A DNA stretch of 64,000 nt from contig CM022372.1 of the NCBI GenBank assembly GCA_011800155.1, positions 1,364,001 to 1,428,000 of the forward strand, given 5' to 3'. A program made the translations under genes and the position numbers. Within the stretch, counting starts at the first letter, position 1. Every line of letters begins with the position of its first letter. Of this stretch, positions 11,525 to 23,619 are shown in pieces. A model generated the notes under the pieces. The model saw only the letters and a program-made list of their open reading frames with translations. It ran no database searches and was not told where the DNA came from. The DNA comes from Flammulina velutipes (taxonomy: Eukaryota > Basidiomycota > Agaricomycetes > Agaricales > Physalacriaceae).

Positions 11525-12158
11525 ACGCGACACCATTGCTCTCAATCGATTTGACTCTGGGCGCGCCGCTTGTGAAGAGGGCTATCGCGAAGGCGGGGAG
11601 TTGGTACACGATTCACGAGAGATGAAACAGCCTGTACGGTCACTACGAATTTAGGCCACGTTTTACCTACACCACAGATCAAAAAGGAATTTAGTCTGCT
11701 GGAGGGAAATACTAGAAAAGGCCATTGACAGCCTGAAACTCGTTTGAAGTAAAGGAATGGTCGAGAGGGAGCATGGGCGGATTGTGTGGTATCAATGGAC
11801 TGTTGCGGAACAACCGTGAGTGGTGTTTTGAATAAAGTTTGAGGGAGGTGTAAATGGCTTGTGGATGCAGAGCCCAGGTGGCCACTGTTTTGATAGTTCG
11901 TTTCGATGTTGAGACGGAGGTTTGACTATTGGATGGCATGAAGAAGGTGGGGAACTTTGGTAGAAGAAGTAGGTATAAGCATGAGATTCAATCTACTGGT
12001 GGCGCGCAACTTGTGAGCTTTAAGTGATTAGTTGAACGTTGGAAATTGCACCCAGCGCTACCAAATATCGGTATGATGGTTGTAGGACCTCCGCCGATAT
12101 GTGCGATGACAATCCATTATAGACCTAGAGAACATAATTTCTGAGATTTTGGTATGTA
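11525..12158. other. Spacer between MYND and F-box genes
   Basis: The first 100 bp (to about 11624) hold a frame ending GSWYTIHER that could be a lost tail of the MYND gene. The remainder shows no gene, repeat or RNA feature I can support. Confidence 0.4.
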
Positions 12159-13397
12159 CTACAGATCAAATATCACATCGAGTACATCAGAATCGTCAGC
12201 ATCCTCGTACCACCTTCGAAAATGGGCAAGAGTCCGCTCCTTCGAAAAATACTCCACGCGCACTCCGTCGTGAACCCCAGAAACTCCATCTTCGCTAATA
12301 TACAGTGACTGTAGTGACGGAAATAATATGCTGCGCGGGTGGGTCACGTCGATATCTAATGATTTCAACGCCACTGGTATATCTTCCATCCCAACCAGCG
12401 CTAGTCGTTCGACGTAACGTGTACCCAGAGGCGAAACGTTATGAATTTCCGACTGCAAGGTCCAAGATGTCGTGTGGATGAGGTTGACAAAAGTCAAGGA
12501 AGTCAACAGGGGTAGATTCCTTGGGGACATGTCGTCGAGAAAACGGGGCAGCTCATGTCCCTCGAGGTTAACGATCACCAACGACACGAGCGACGGAAGA
12601 CTGAGTTTCGTGAAGAGTTTGGGAAATCTGGTGGCAAATTCCACTGTCAACTGACAGAGGTTGGGCAGCGCAATGGAAGCGATGTGAGATAGGGCTATGG
12701 TCTTTGGGGCATGAACAGGGGAGCGCAGCACCAGATTTGTGAGAATTGCTTTGCTCTCCGTGTGAGGCGTGACGACCCGCGCAATAGAATCAAGGTGGGT
12801 GACGCGAATAATGGTAGTGGGAGCGGCGTGCGCGCAGTTACGAGCAAACATGCAACGCTCCAAGTCAATGTATTTGAGTTTGGGTGCGCCACTTTGGAAG
12901 GGTGCTATCACGAAGGGCGTGGAGAAACGATGGTCCTTTGCAGCGACCTTTAACCTTTCGAGATTAGGTGCTTGAATAGTGAGTTCCTGTAGGATGAAGA
13001 GGAAAGAATCCATGCCGCCCGATTGGAGATGGAAACTGCGTAGGCGGTCGACATTGTCTGTGATAGCTGACACAAGCAGCTGCAGGTATTCTGGGGGAGG
13101 GATGCTTTTAACCGAGGGTGCTGTGTAGTCCAAGCTGTAGTCGTACAGCCGGGGACCGGACCGCTCCAGATAAGTCGTAAGCCAGCGATGGTTACGACTG
13201 GGAAACGAAGAGATATTTGTCCAAAGAACAGGTTCGCTGAGGGCGATTTCGCGAAAGACGCGATTCACGCGAGAGATGCGGATTTCAAAAGGGCGCCTAT
13301 GAATATCGATATTTTCATGGTAAAGTCGCCAAGCTGCAGTCACGATGGCGATCAGCACTTCAGTCGGAAGAGAGGTGATGGTGAGAGCCATGAACAT
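12159..13397 (-). CDS. F-box-like protein with degenerate leucine-rich C-terminal region
   Basis: A single-exon frame of up to 412 codons. Residues about 8-60 fit an F-box: [17 protein letters not shown], then [21 protein letters not shown], the usual Leu-Pro opening and Trp near the end. The rest has irregular leucine-rich strands ([40 protein letters not shown]) typical of the many Agaricomycete F-box/LRR proteins, presumed substrate adaptors of SCF ubiquitin ligases. The target is unknown. Start could be ATG 13397 (MFMALTI) or the third codon. The start lies only 24 bp from the MTO1 start on the other strand, so the 5' untranslated regions almost certainly overlap. Confidence 0.75.
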   Translation of the reverse strand: MFMALTITSLPTEVLIAIVTAAWRLYHENIDIHRRPFEIRISRVNRVFREIALSEPVLWTNISSFPSRNHRWLTTYLERSGPRLYDYSLDYTAPSVKSIPPPEYLQLLVSAITDNVDRLRSFHLQSGGMDSFLFILQELTIQAPNLERLKVAAKDHRFSTPFVIAPFQSGAPKLKYIDLERCMFARNCAHAAPTTIIRVTHLDSIARVVTPHTESKAILTNLVLRSPVHAPKTIALSHIASIALPNLCQLTVEFATRFPKLFTKLSLPSLVSLVIVNLEGHELPRFLDDMSPRNLPLLTSLTFVNLIHTTSWTLQSEIHNVSPLGTRYVERLALVGMEDIPVALKSLDIDVTHPRSILFPSLQSLYISEDGVSGVHDGVRVEYFSKERTLAHFRRWYEDADDSDVLDVIFDL

Positions 13398-13421
13398 GCA
13401 GCACAGCCACCAGTACTTTTC

Positions 13422-16190
13422 ATGCTCTCGCGGTCACGGTTAGCCTGTCCTCGTCGACTGCGTCTGCACCGCCTGTTCTCAAATGCCAGCGATTCTTACC
13501 AGGTCTGCATTATCGGCGGTGGCCATGCAGGATGCGAGGCAGCAGCTGCGTCTGCACGCGCCGGAGCGAAAACTTTGCTTGTAACAAAAAGTATGGACAA
13601 CATTGGAGAACTGTCCTGCAACCCATCCATTGGCGGCGTCGGAAAAGGAACGCTGGTTAGAGAGGTCGACGCGCTGGACGGAGTGATGGGCAGAGTTGCA
13701 GGTGTGTACTCATGGACGCGTATTTCGTCAATACTGACACTCAACTCTAGACAAGTCTGGTATCATGTTTCGCATGCTCAATGCTACCAAAGGCCCCGCA
13801 GTATGGGTATGCACATCCCTTATGCTTCAAGCGTATTCCAACTCCCTCCGTAGGGCCCCAGAGCACAAATTGACCGTACACTGTACAAGCAACACATGAA
13901 ACAGGAGCTGCAGGCGTACCACGACAACTTGCACATACGGACGTCAGAAGTCTTCGACCTTGTTATCGATCACGAAGCGACAGAGCATTCTACCTTTGGT
14001 TCCATCAAAGGTGTTCGTCTAAGTGAGTACTAGTTTCCTCGCCCCGCCAATGGACTTATTGTGCCGTTTTAGACTCTGGAGAGGTCATACCATGTTCTCA
14101 AGTTGTCATATGTACTGGAACTTTCCTCTCCGCCGAAATACACATAGGTATGTGGTCGTCGTCTTCGTTGATTTCATTCTCACCAGAAAACAAGGTCCAA
14201 AAACAATACCAGCTGGAAGGATAAACGAAGACCCTACCATTGGACTTTCCGCATCCCTCAAAGCCGCTGGATTTAAGCTTGGTCGACTTCAAACAGGAAC
14301 CCCCGCTCGTCTAGATGGGAGCACTATTAACTTCACTAATTTGGAACGACAGGATGGTGATGAAAAACCGTCACCGTTCAGCAACTTAGACACGACTGTG
14401 CCCAATGCTGTCTGTCTGTAATATCACTGTGCTCGAATTCATACTGACCTTCTACCAGAGCAACCAGGTACCATGTTACATGACCTATACCAACGCCGCC
14501 ACACATAAAATGGTCAGAGATAATATGCACAATAGTGTTCATATCCAGGAGACGAAAAGAGGTACTGATATCGGTCCCCTCTTATGAGCATTCATTAACA
14601 TGTCATCAGGCCCAAGATATTGTCCTTCCCTCGAGTCAAAACTGTTACGATTTGCAGACAAAGCCCGCCACGTGGTTTGGCTGGAGCCTGAAGGCTACGA
14701 TACCAATGTTATCTATCCCAACGGTGTCTCAAACAGTCTTGCTGAAGAAGTACAAGAGTCTGTCATGCGAACCGTTCCTGGATTAGAAAACGTCAAGCTT
14801 GTGAGGCCCGCGTATGGAGTGGAATACGACTATGTTGACCCCAGAGAACTGAAACGTATGTCGCTATACTTCAACTGACTCGTCATCCTGAACGTTTTCA
14901 GATACTTTGGAGACTAAACGCATTCAAGTAGGTCCGATCCAGCATAATGCAACTTGATGTTCAATGTATCCTAGGGCCTTTTCCTCGCCGGGCAAATCAA
15001 CGGTAAGCTCCTCGACCATATTACCATTACCCCATATTGACAAGCTGTGTTGTCCAGGAACCACTGGTTATGAAGAGGCAGCTGCCCAAGGCATAGTGGC
15101 AGGCCTAAATGCCGGGTTGGCCGCAGTTGGACGCCCTCCGTTTATCCTCTCCCGAGCAGATAGTTTCATTGGGGTACTGGTTGATGACCTCGTCTTGAAA
15201 GGTGCTGAAGAACCATGTACGGCATTGTTTGTTCTCTCGCAACTTCCTGCCTAACATTACCCTTGTAGATCGTATGCTTACTACACGCTCTGAGTATCGT
15301 GTTACCTTGCGACCGGAGAATGCAGATCTACGTCTAACAAGGAGAGGTACGTGGAAAAGTAACCCGTCACCGTTCGTCGACGACTAATCAGCGTGAACAG
15401 CCTTTGAAGCTGGGCTTGTGTCTGAACGTCGATGGAGCAATTTCAAAACCATGGAAAAGACATACGAACAGCTTTTGAACATGCTGCGGCTTAACATGAA
15501 GACAACTCATGTACGTGTCTTTTATGATCATTTACCAGCATGTTTTGACAACTCCGAAGCAATGGCTTGCTCTTGGATATAATGTTCCTCGGGATGGGAT
15601 TACCCGCAGGTCAGCTACTCGTGGTCTCTGATTTGAACGTGCTACTGATGGCGCACCCCAGTGCGTTCGACCTTCTAGGCTTCCAAGGGATAAAGACCGC
15701 AAACTTGCAAAAGGCGATTCCTCTGATCAAAGATATCGACCCGAGAGTGCTGCAGAAGATTGACGTCGAAGGTATGCATGCGTCTTCACGTTCATCGCAA
15801 CATCTACTGACTAATGTAATGCAGGACACTATTACCAGCATCTTATACGACAACAAATTGATGTGAAGATATTCAATGAGGATGAAAGCTTGCTCTTGGA
15901 TACGACGTTGGACTACAGCACAGTCCCCGGCTTGAGCAACGAGGTTCGGCAACGTCTGACGGTTGTTCGGCCTGGGTCTATCGTGCGTTGTTTTGCTTCA
16001 TGTAGCTTTTGGTCGTACAATCTAACGGAGGATATAGGGTGCTGCTAAGCGAATGGAGGGCATGACACCGACAGGGCTGGTGTATCTGTTGAGACATGCG
16101 AAGAGGACATTCAATCGCGATGTGGCGGAAGGGAAGTTCAGCCATTTGGGCATCGAGGGTGATGCAGGACGCACACGGGCTGTAGCGTGA
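13422..16190 (+). CDS. MTO1: Mitochondrial tRNA uridine-modification enzyme MTO1 (GidA/MnmG)
   Basis: FAD protein that, with MSS1/GTPBP3, installs the 5-carboxymethylaminomethyl-type group on wobble uridine of mitochondrial tRNAs. Exon 1 begins [19 protein letters not shown], an Arg-rich presequence fitting mitochondrial import, then the FAD-binding loop [13 protein letters not shown] and [12 protein letters not shown]. Later are [50 protein letters not shown], the family signature [35 protein letters not shown] and [16 protein letters not shown]. The C-terminal helical domain reaches [16 protein letters not shown] before TGA at 16188-16190. About ten small GT-AG introns are needed. No break seen. 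Confidence 0.92.
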
Positions 16191-16417
16191 GATGTTGTAA
16201 ATGTTACTTACCACTAATCTACCCTAATCTTACACATTACTGAGAACAAGTGCATGAATGAAGTAGGATGATTTGGGATTAGAAGATAATTGAGAGGACT
16301 ACTAAAGTCCATAAGTGTAAGTACTCAAATACCGTTGATAGTTAATATATGGTGAGGTGGGTCAGACAGATGCCTCCGGAATCCACTGGCAGAATCCAAC
16401 AGGGCAGAATCTCAAGT

Positions 16418-19400
16418 CTACTCTCGTCTGCTCAACACTTGTAGTTGCACATATTCGTAATAGTCGCCCTTTCGACTAATGAGATGGTCGTGAGTTCCAG
16501 ATTCGCTCACACGACCATCCTTGATAAAGTATCTACGGCAGGTAGATGAGCCATACGTCCACTAAAAATGCAACGGTGTCCACTCACATTCTATCAGCGT
16601 TTTGGATTGTCGATAGACGATGGGCAATAGCGATGGTTGTCCTACCCTTCGCTGCTTGATCCAGCGCTGCTTGCACAACCTTCTCAGAGCTCGAATCCAA
16701 CGCCGACGTCGCCTCGTCCAATAGCAACACTTTGGGATTCCGTAACAGTGCACGGGCAATTGCGATACGTTCTTGGATCAATCGTAAGTGGGCAGGTCAA
16801 CCAACATATACATGGAATCTAGGCGTACGTTTCTGTCCTCCGGAGAGTTGTGATCCCTTGCCTCCGACTTCGGTGTCAAACCCACTGGAAACAAGGTTGA
16901 ATACATCATCGTAGACATCGAAATAATAAGAACTTACTCGGGTAGACTCTGTATGAATTCAAGGATGTTGGCGTCCCGGCAGGCCTGCTCGATCTCTTCC
17001 TGCGTCACCTCGCTCAAAGGCTTGATAGCACCGAGGAGAATATTGAAGCGGACAGTGCCAGCATATAGGGTAGGCTCCTGCGATACCAACGCAATCTGCT
17101 TTCGATAATCCTGAGGGTTGTATTCGTCGATTTTAACGCCATCCATCTAAGAGGCCTATCAGCAACGAACAAAAAGTGTATATCATACATACGTATATCT
17201 CGCCAGCCAGCGGGTCGTAGAAACGCTCAATCAGCTGGATGCTACATTGGTCATGAGTTCACGGGCAATGCTGGGTAGAGAAAGACGCACACTGTACTTT
17301 TCCCTGAACCGCTGGCGCCAACGAGAGCGATGTATGTGCCCGGTTCCACTTGCAGCGAAAGATCACGCAGGACCCTCATCCCAGGGCGGGTTGGATATCT
17401 GAAGTGCACGTTCTCCAATCGAATGTGACCGTGCGTCTTTTCAGCCTCGACCATTTTGCCCTCAGTAGACTCAGAGTCAATTTCCGGCATACTATCGAGC
17501 AGCCTAATGATGTCGGAACCTGCGCCCTTTGCAGAAGAGACATCAGGAACGTAGGAAAACATTTCTCCAGCTTCAATGGCTGAAAACGTCGTCGCCTAAT
17601 TGATACACAACGATTAGCTCCCCAATCCGACGGACGAGAGTTTAACGACGCACCATTAGACCGACAAAGAATCGGAAGGTACTGATCTCACGGAACGAAA
17701 CTAGTCGTGCCCCGTACCAAAAGACCAATGCGATAACAAAGAAGGCCATCGACTGGGAAACAGCGAAGAGGAGATTACTCCAAATAGCTGTCCTGGACGA
17801 TTCTAGGAGAGGGCCTTCGAGGCTCTTGCTATAAACCCGCAGACATTCGTCCTCCCGAGTCAAAGACGCGACAGTACGGATTGAACCAGCTGCTTCACAA
17901 GCCAATTGGGCACTTTCTTCGTGAGCCTTTTTATTCTTCTGGTCCTTGAGAACGACGACGCGCTTCAAATAGGTATGAGCGTGCAAGTCGACGGATGGGA
18001 ACAAAACCCTACCAGACGGATATATCCCATCGAGAGAAGCAAAGGCATACAAGCTTGAGCAGCTATTAGAATGAGTATATAGAAACGGCTGGGGCGACTC
18101 ACCGCATCCAACAAGACCCAACTTCCAGGTGAATATGATGCCCAATATCGCACCAGTGACGAGAGTCGAAACAGCCTGTATAATGCTGAAAATCAAGTAA
18201 GCCATTTGCTATGTGATGTTAAAGAGTAGCCTACGCCGCAAGAGTGCTACCAAAAAGGCCATTAACTTTTTGCGGATTCTCACTCAGATTGGAAGTAAGG
18301 CTTCCTGTCTACATAGCCATATTCAGTTGTCAGCGTTTCCTTCACGAAAGTAGAAAACGTTCTTACACTGTGATCATCCGCGTCGAAATATTCAACTAGA
18401 AGCCAGACGGTCAAAAAAAGAGAGACAAGCGTGATCATATAACGTACTGTCTTGGCGAAGGATCGCTTTGAAACTGAGGGAACGAAGAGTAGCACAGAGT
18501 CTCGCAGCGGAAGATGCAAATAGAAAGTTTTCTAGGCCGATGGTGACGATAGAAATGAGCGCAATAACGAAGAACCTTATAGCATTATTCTTATGATAAA
18601 GTCCAAAATGCACACTATCACTCACCAAAGAGCACTTCGGTCGCCTGAATGACGCAGTTCAGCTCCAGTTAATGCAAGTCCGTCCACAGCCTTGGCTATA
18701 CAATGAGTTGTTAGCATAAACGCTATAGTGAGCTCTGTGTACACTCACCATAAACGATGGAATACGCCGGAAAGATGAACCCGCTCAAGATGGCAAAGAT
18801 AGTGCCGAAGACATATGAACGTTGTTCAGCCTTATTGATGACCAGCATGCGCTTGAAGAGATTGTACAGAGAAAGATCCTTAATAGGTTTATCGGGATTC
18901 TCTTGGAACCTCTTCTCGATGATTTGACTAGCCAACGACTGATTGCCAGTGTTCTTGCGTCCAAGAGGAATCTCCTCTTCAGCGATCTTCTCCATGTCCT
19001 TGCTGTCGGCAAGCGAGTTGTCGTCACTGGCAGCGATGGTACCATCCTCCTCTTTGGCTTCGCGAAGCCTTTGGGCTAGAACAAGTTTAGAGTAGGAACT
19101 ACCTTCATTCGCGAGAAGTTCGTCGTGAGTTCCTTGTTCTAGGACAAGTCCATCACCCATGACATATATGACATCCGCGTCCTTGATGGTGGAGAGACGA
19201 TGGGCAATGGAAATGGTAGTTCGTCCTGCTGCGGCTTTATCTAGCGCGTCCTGGACGATGCCTTCACTTTGAGTATCCAAAGCACTGGTAGCCTCGTCGA
19301 GGAGGAGGATGTGAGGGTCGGATACAATAGCACGAGCGATGGCGATACGCTGTTTTTGGCCACCTGAGAGAAGAAAACCACGTTCCCCCACCATTGTGTC

Positions 19401-21390
19401 GTAACCGAGTGGTAGTTTGGAAATGAAGCCGTCGGCGTTCGCCTTGACGCAGGCCTCCTTGATTAACTTGAACTGCTCTTCGGGGGACGAGTATTCGTGT
19501 GGTGTGTTGATTAGGCCGTGTGCGACATTTCCTCTGATTGTCGTAGCGAAGAGCGTAGGCTCTTGCGAGACCAGGCCGATTGTGGAGCGCAACCATTTGA
19601 GGTTAAGATCTTTGAGGTTATGGCCATCAAGATATATGCTGCCTGCGCTGGGATCGTAGAAGCGTTCAATCAGTGATACAATCGTAGATTTTCCAGAACC
19701 AGATGCTCCGACAAGTGCTGCAGTTTTGCCGGCCCTAAATGTCAAATTGATCCCTTTGACAACTTGGACATTAGGCCGGGATGGGTAGTGGAACTGAATA
19801 TTTTCTAGCTTGATCTCGCCTTCGATATGTTCGGGCTTCTCCCCGCCGGGACTCGCTGAGTCAATATCGGGTATCCGGTCTATCGTGGCGTATAACTTTG
19901 CAGCAGCGCCGCGCCCTTTGGTGATGGCTGACCATGACTTCAATGCAGGGCAGCGGAATGAGAAGCGATGAACGTACCTTGTATCTCCGGTGTGAGGAGG
20001 GATAGAGTGAACGACCCGATGAGAATGGCCATAAAGACGTTAATCACAGTGCCCGCATCGGCTATGAAACATCAGCATAAGCGAATCAATTGTGGTCGTC
20101 GATCTTACCATGTCCTTGTAGAATGAGGGTGGTGCCGAAAGAAAACGCTACACAGGAGACGTTAGTACAGGCTGGAGGAATAGAAAGAGGGAGAGTAAAC
20201 TTGCCGAGTGCGTATGAGGAGTATATAGAGAAGAAGAAAACCGACATTCCACACCCTAGCCACACGGCATTCTTGATCTCCACTTCACCTGATTTTTGGA
20301 TGTGAACATCATAGAGTGCGGCAAGAATTTTTTGGGTTCCGAAGGCTTGAGCAGTTCTGATGGTTGAAATGACCTCCTCCGCCACAGACCCAGCGTCCGC
20401 AATATGAGTTAGAGACAACCTTTATGGTTCTTTTTAGCCTCTATCTTTAGAAGAATTGGAGAGACACACTGCATGTATTTTGACATTGCGTTATCCATGA
20501 GAAAGCCAGTAGTAGCTATGCACGGTAAGATGGAGGTCATGGCTAGAGCAAGACGCCACGATCGAGCATAACCAATGATGAAACCTGTGGCGAAGGATGA
20601 CAGATAGTTGACAACGAGGGCCACCTTTTCGGAAATTCCTTGCTGTACCAAGTCTGCATAGAATTCGAGACACTGAGAAATGCATGAGTTGAGAACTTAC
20701 GAGTGTCCGTCTGAATGCGTGTAGCGACTTCTCCGGCTCCGACATCGTCGAAGTACGGGATATCTTGGCGTAATACGGCCTGGAGATAATGCTCACGAAT
20801 GCGCTTCGCACTCGCTTCTGCGGTGTATGCCCACGTGTACATGTAGATGAAGGTACAAATCAGAATCCCGATGCCTAAAGGTGGGATAACCAACGTGAAT
20901 GCACTATGTAGCAATTGAGCGTACCGATGAACACGAGATAAAGCGCATTGCTGGCAGCCTGGCTACGAAAGGATGCCGCCACAGCAGGCAGGCGCTCTAT
21001 AGCATTCGAGTCTCCTTTGTTGATGTCATTGATAATTGCCTGGAACTTGACGAACTCATTGATGAGATTTCCAAATAGAAGAGTCATGAGAGGCTGGAAT
21101 TCATTCAGCGATGCCCTATGATTGGTATACTAGAGAGTCATCATTACCTGAGCGGAACCAGCAGCAGCCGACGCTGTCAAGCCAATTGCATTGGCAAAGA
21201 GTTCAAACCTTGTTGAGAATCTGAAAATAATCGTAAGTTGGCTTCAATAGTACTGGAGCCAGAAGGTGCACCTGAAGAGTTGACGAAATGATACGAGAGG
21301 GATATCGGTTCCCACAGGTTTATTAGTCTCAGCTTTCTTGAACGAGCCAAAGAGGCTCCTTTTCCCGTGAGTCCGGGCAGGCTCTACCAT
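16418..21390 (-). CDS. Full-size ABCB (P-glycoprotein-like) ABC transporter
   Basis: An ATP-driven exporter with the order TMD1-NBD1-TMD2-NBD2, about 1,300 residues in many exons. NBD1 has Walker [10 protein letters not shown], signature LSGGQKQR, Walker [13 protein letters not shown] and the H-loop AHRLSTI. NBD2 has Walker [15 protein letters not shown] at about 16845, [12 protein letters not shown] and [11 protein letters not shown]1 holds a typical extracellular-loop Gln/Asn-rich stretch before LYLVFIG. The start at 21388-21390 gives [19 protein letters not shown], a basic N-terminus usual for fungal ABCB pumps, and leads into [14 protein letters not shown]. The C-terminus is [16 protein letters not shown]. 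Either a multidrug exporter or a Ste6-like pheromone exporter is possible; sequence alone does not decide. Convergent with MTO1, 227 bp apart. Confidence 0.92.
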
Positions 21391-22292
21391 GGTACGGTTC
21401 GGAGGAATGAAAGTGGTACATCTCCCCGGTACAGAATCAGTATAAGAGAGGAAGGCTTTGATTTCCGCGGCATTTGCCGAGGTTTCAGGTCCTTACTCAT
21501 TGTCCAGTACTCCTCTGCCCAGAGCACAAGAGCTTCCTTGAACTGGCAGGAAAGATCAGTGATGAAACATACACGAATGACGTGCGCAGTTGCATACTGT
21601 AACGAAAGGAACATATGGAGACCGAGGATGACGGTAGGCGGATAAATCGCGGTTCGATAATCGATTTGCTTTTTTTCAATCATACTGTACTTCGGCGCTG
21701 GCGTGCCGACTTCCGTCTTGGGTTGGATATCCCCAGCCATTGAGGCGGCCTAAATATTGACTGGCGCCTTACGAAAGACATCAAAGTCTTGTTGTACCTG
21801 TAGAAAATACAGTAGATACATAAATGGCTTCCTACCGTGTCAAATGTGGCGTACACCGCGCTTCCCGGAGGCGGCAATGTCGTACATAGAATTGTTTGTC
21901 AACGAATGCAAGTCGTAGGGAGGTAAATTATAGGGTGTTGTTCCTGTTGTAAGTAACAATGTGGACTAAAACTCAAGCAGGATTATCATCAAAAATTGTG
22001 CCACATCTTGGTTCTTGCTCTTGCATAATATTAATTGTGTATATTGAAGCAATCAAGGCTTTTTCGAGTGTAATATTCCTCCGCAGACCTCTCATCTGGT
22101 TTCTATAATTCCGCCCCAGCCTCCGGGGGTCATACAAATGGACAGGCCCTATCTTGAGATACCAGTAGGGTCAATAAGTGACTGAAGCAATCAAGTAGTC
22201 AGTTACGAGCAATCAATATCGAATTTTACAATGTTGCAGGATATCGACGAAAATGATCATGACGTTGTCATACTAATAGCCTCATTATTCAT
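21391..22292. other. Upstream region of the ABC transporter, no firm gene
   Basis: A minus-strand open frame from 21740 (start MAGDIQPKTEVG) overlaps the transporter start and ends at 21384 in another frame. It may be an upstream frame or a mis-joined 5' exon of the transporter. It has no recognised domain. The rest is AT-rich spacer. Confidence 0.35.
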
Positions 22293-23499
22293 TCACAAAG
22301 CGTTCATTGCCATTTTAGGTAACCGTAGATTATGACACAGAAATGTTTCCTCCTTATCGAGCTCTGTATTCTGCGCCGTCTTACGAGTATCTTTGAGGAA
22401 TATACTCACTTCCCGATGATCTCCTAGATCTACCTCTTTCTTACCCAAAAATAGCCCAGTCTGACCTATGTCAGTCATATAGCTCGCCTCTCGAGCTTGC
22501 CACGTACCCTTTGTAAGTATAATATATCTCTATCACTCGAAAAATTTACATCTCTGACCATTAGAAGGGCGGATTCCTGCTTGAAGCCACCAACTATCTT
22601 GTAAACATTCCCATGCGTCGTTTTGATATGCAACAAAGGATAGCAGACATCGTTGTACTTGATTTCACTGAAATCCCGCCTATGAAGAAAATGTTAAATA
22701 GCACAGGGGAGATCTTGGCTAAAGCATACTTTCTTAATCTAGCACTACGGCGCTTAAGCTCGTGATACAACTCCTCGACGTTGAAAGATTCTTGCAGTCT
22801 AGGCTCCAAATTCTTTATATAAGATTGAAGCCACTCCTCTTTATTCATTTTCTCCGAGACATCCACGACGCTCGCAAAATTATCTTGTTGTCCCCAGTCT
22901 ATGGGCATAACACGCACATCATCATCACTCTCGATAGAACGGTCCCGTTTTACCCGCTCTCGAGTGGTAGCTTCCTTCCGGAGAAAAATGTTTCGTATGC
23001 TATGGTCTCCATATCTTCTCACCGCATGAATGAGCAAATTTTAGTAAACGAGACCAAAGAACGCACAACAGATTCTCCTTATTGGCGTACCAAATCAACC
23101 TGCTCTCGATATTTTTTCGCGCCACGGAAAGGCCCTCAATTGCATCCATAGTTTCATCTTCGAGGTACAGTTTGTAGAAAGGCTTGAATGGTGGATCGTC
23201 TTCGCCAATGTCTCTGACAACGACGTCGATCTGGTAGGTGCCTTTGGTGTTCTTCTCACTCCACTGAGAGAATAAATGAAGGGCAATCGTGGGCTAATTA
23301 GACTGTTAAGTATTATGGTCGTTACCGCTCCGAGTCCGCTTACCCTTTTCAAAAAACTGATTTCCGCACGCGTCTGGGATTCTTCATTCTCTGAACGTGT
23401 CCGCATTTGTTTCAAGATGGCAGGTACGCGGTTTTGGTTGTCGCCAACTTGAAAACCATCTTTAATTTTGAAGCTCTGGGAAAAATACCCTTGGTCCAT
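22293..23499 (-). CDS. Conserved-looking protein of unknown function
   Basis: Not recognised. Reading from ATG at 23497-23499, exons join as follows: MDQGYFSQSFKIKDGF to ISFLKR, then PTIALHLFSQWSEKN through PFYKLYLEDE and IESRLIWYANKENLLC, then RRYGDHSIRNIFLRKEA with an acidic linker and WLQSYIKNLEPRLQ, EELYHELKRRSARLRK joined to RDFSEIKYNDVC, and VYKIVGGFKQESALLMVRD to the end. A last intron (GTACGT...GGTCAG) joins YLQR to TGLFLGKKEVDLG and a stop at 22293. The exon chain and codon use look coding. Directly before the ATG is an in-frame TAG with a coding-like frame upstream (to about 23610), so the gene may be 5'-truncated. Possibly nuclear, given the charged composition; that is a guess. 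Confidence 0.55.
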
Positions 23500-23619
23500 C
23501 TAGCCGAGGGCTATCGCGGTGTATTCTTTCCCGTCGAGCGTAACGTTATTAGTCTCTGGCGGTGGTAGGTCGCCCCTTGGCAGATGCGAGATAGCTGATG
23601 GTGCGATGAGACTGTGTGG

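Noticed and set aside
9693..16190. Reading P450, MYND, F-box and MTO1 genes as a metabolic gene cluster
   Set aside because: No polyketide, terpene or peptide synthase is nearby and MTO1 is housekeeping; neighbours are functionally unrelated.
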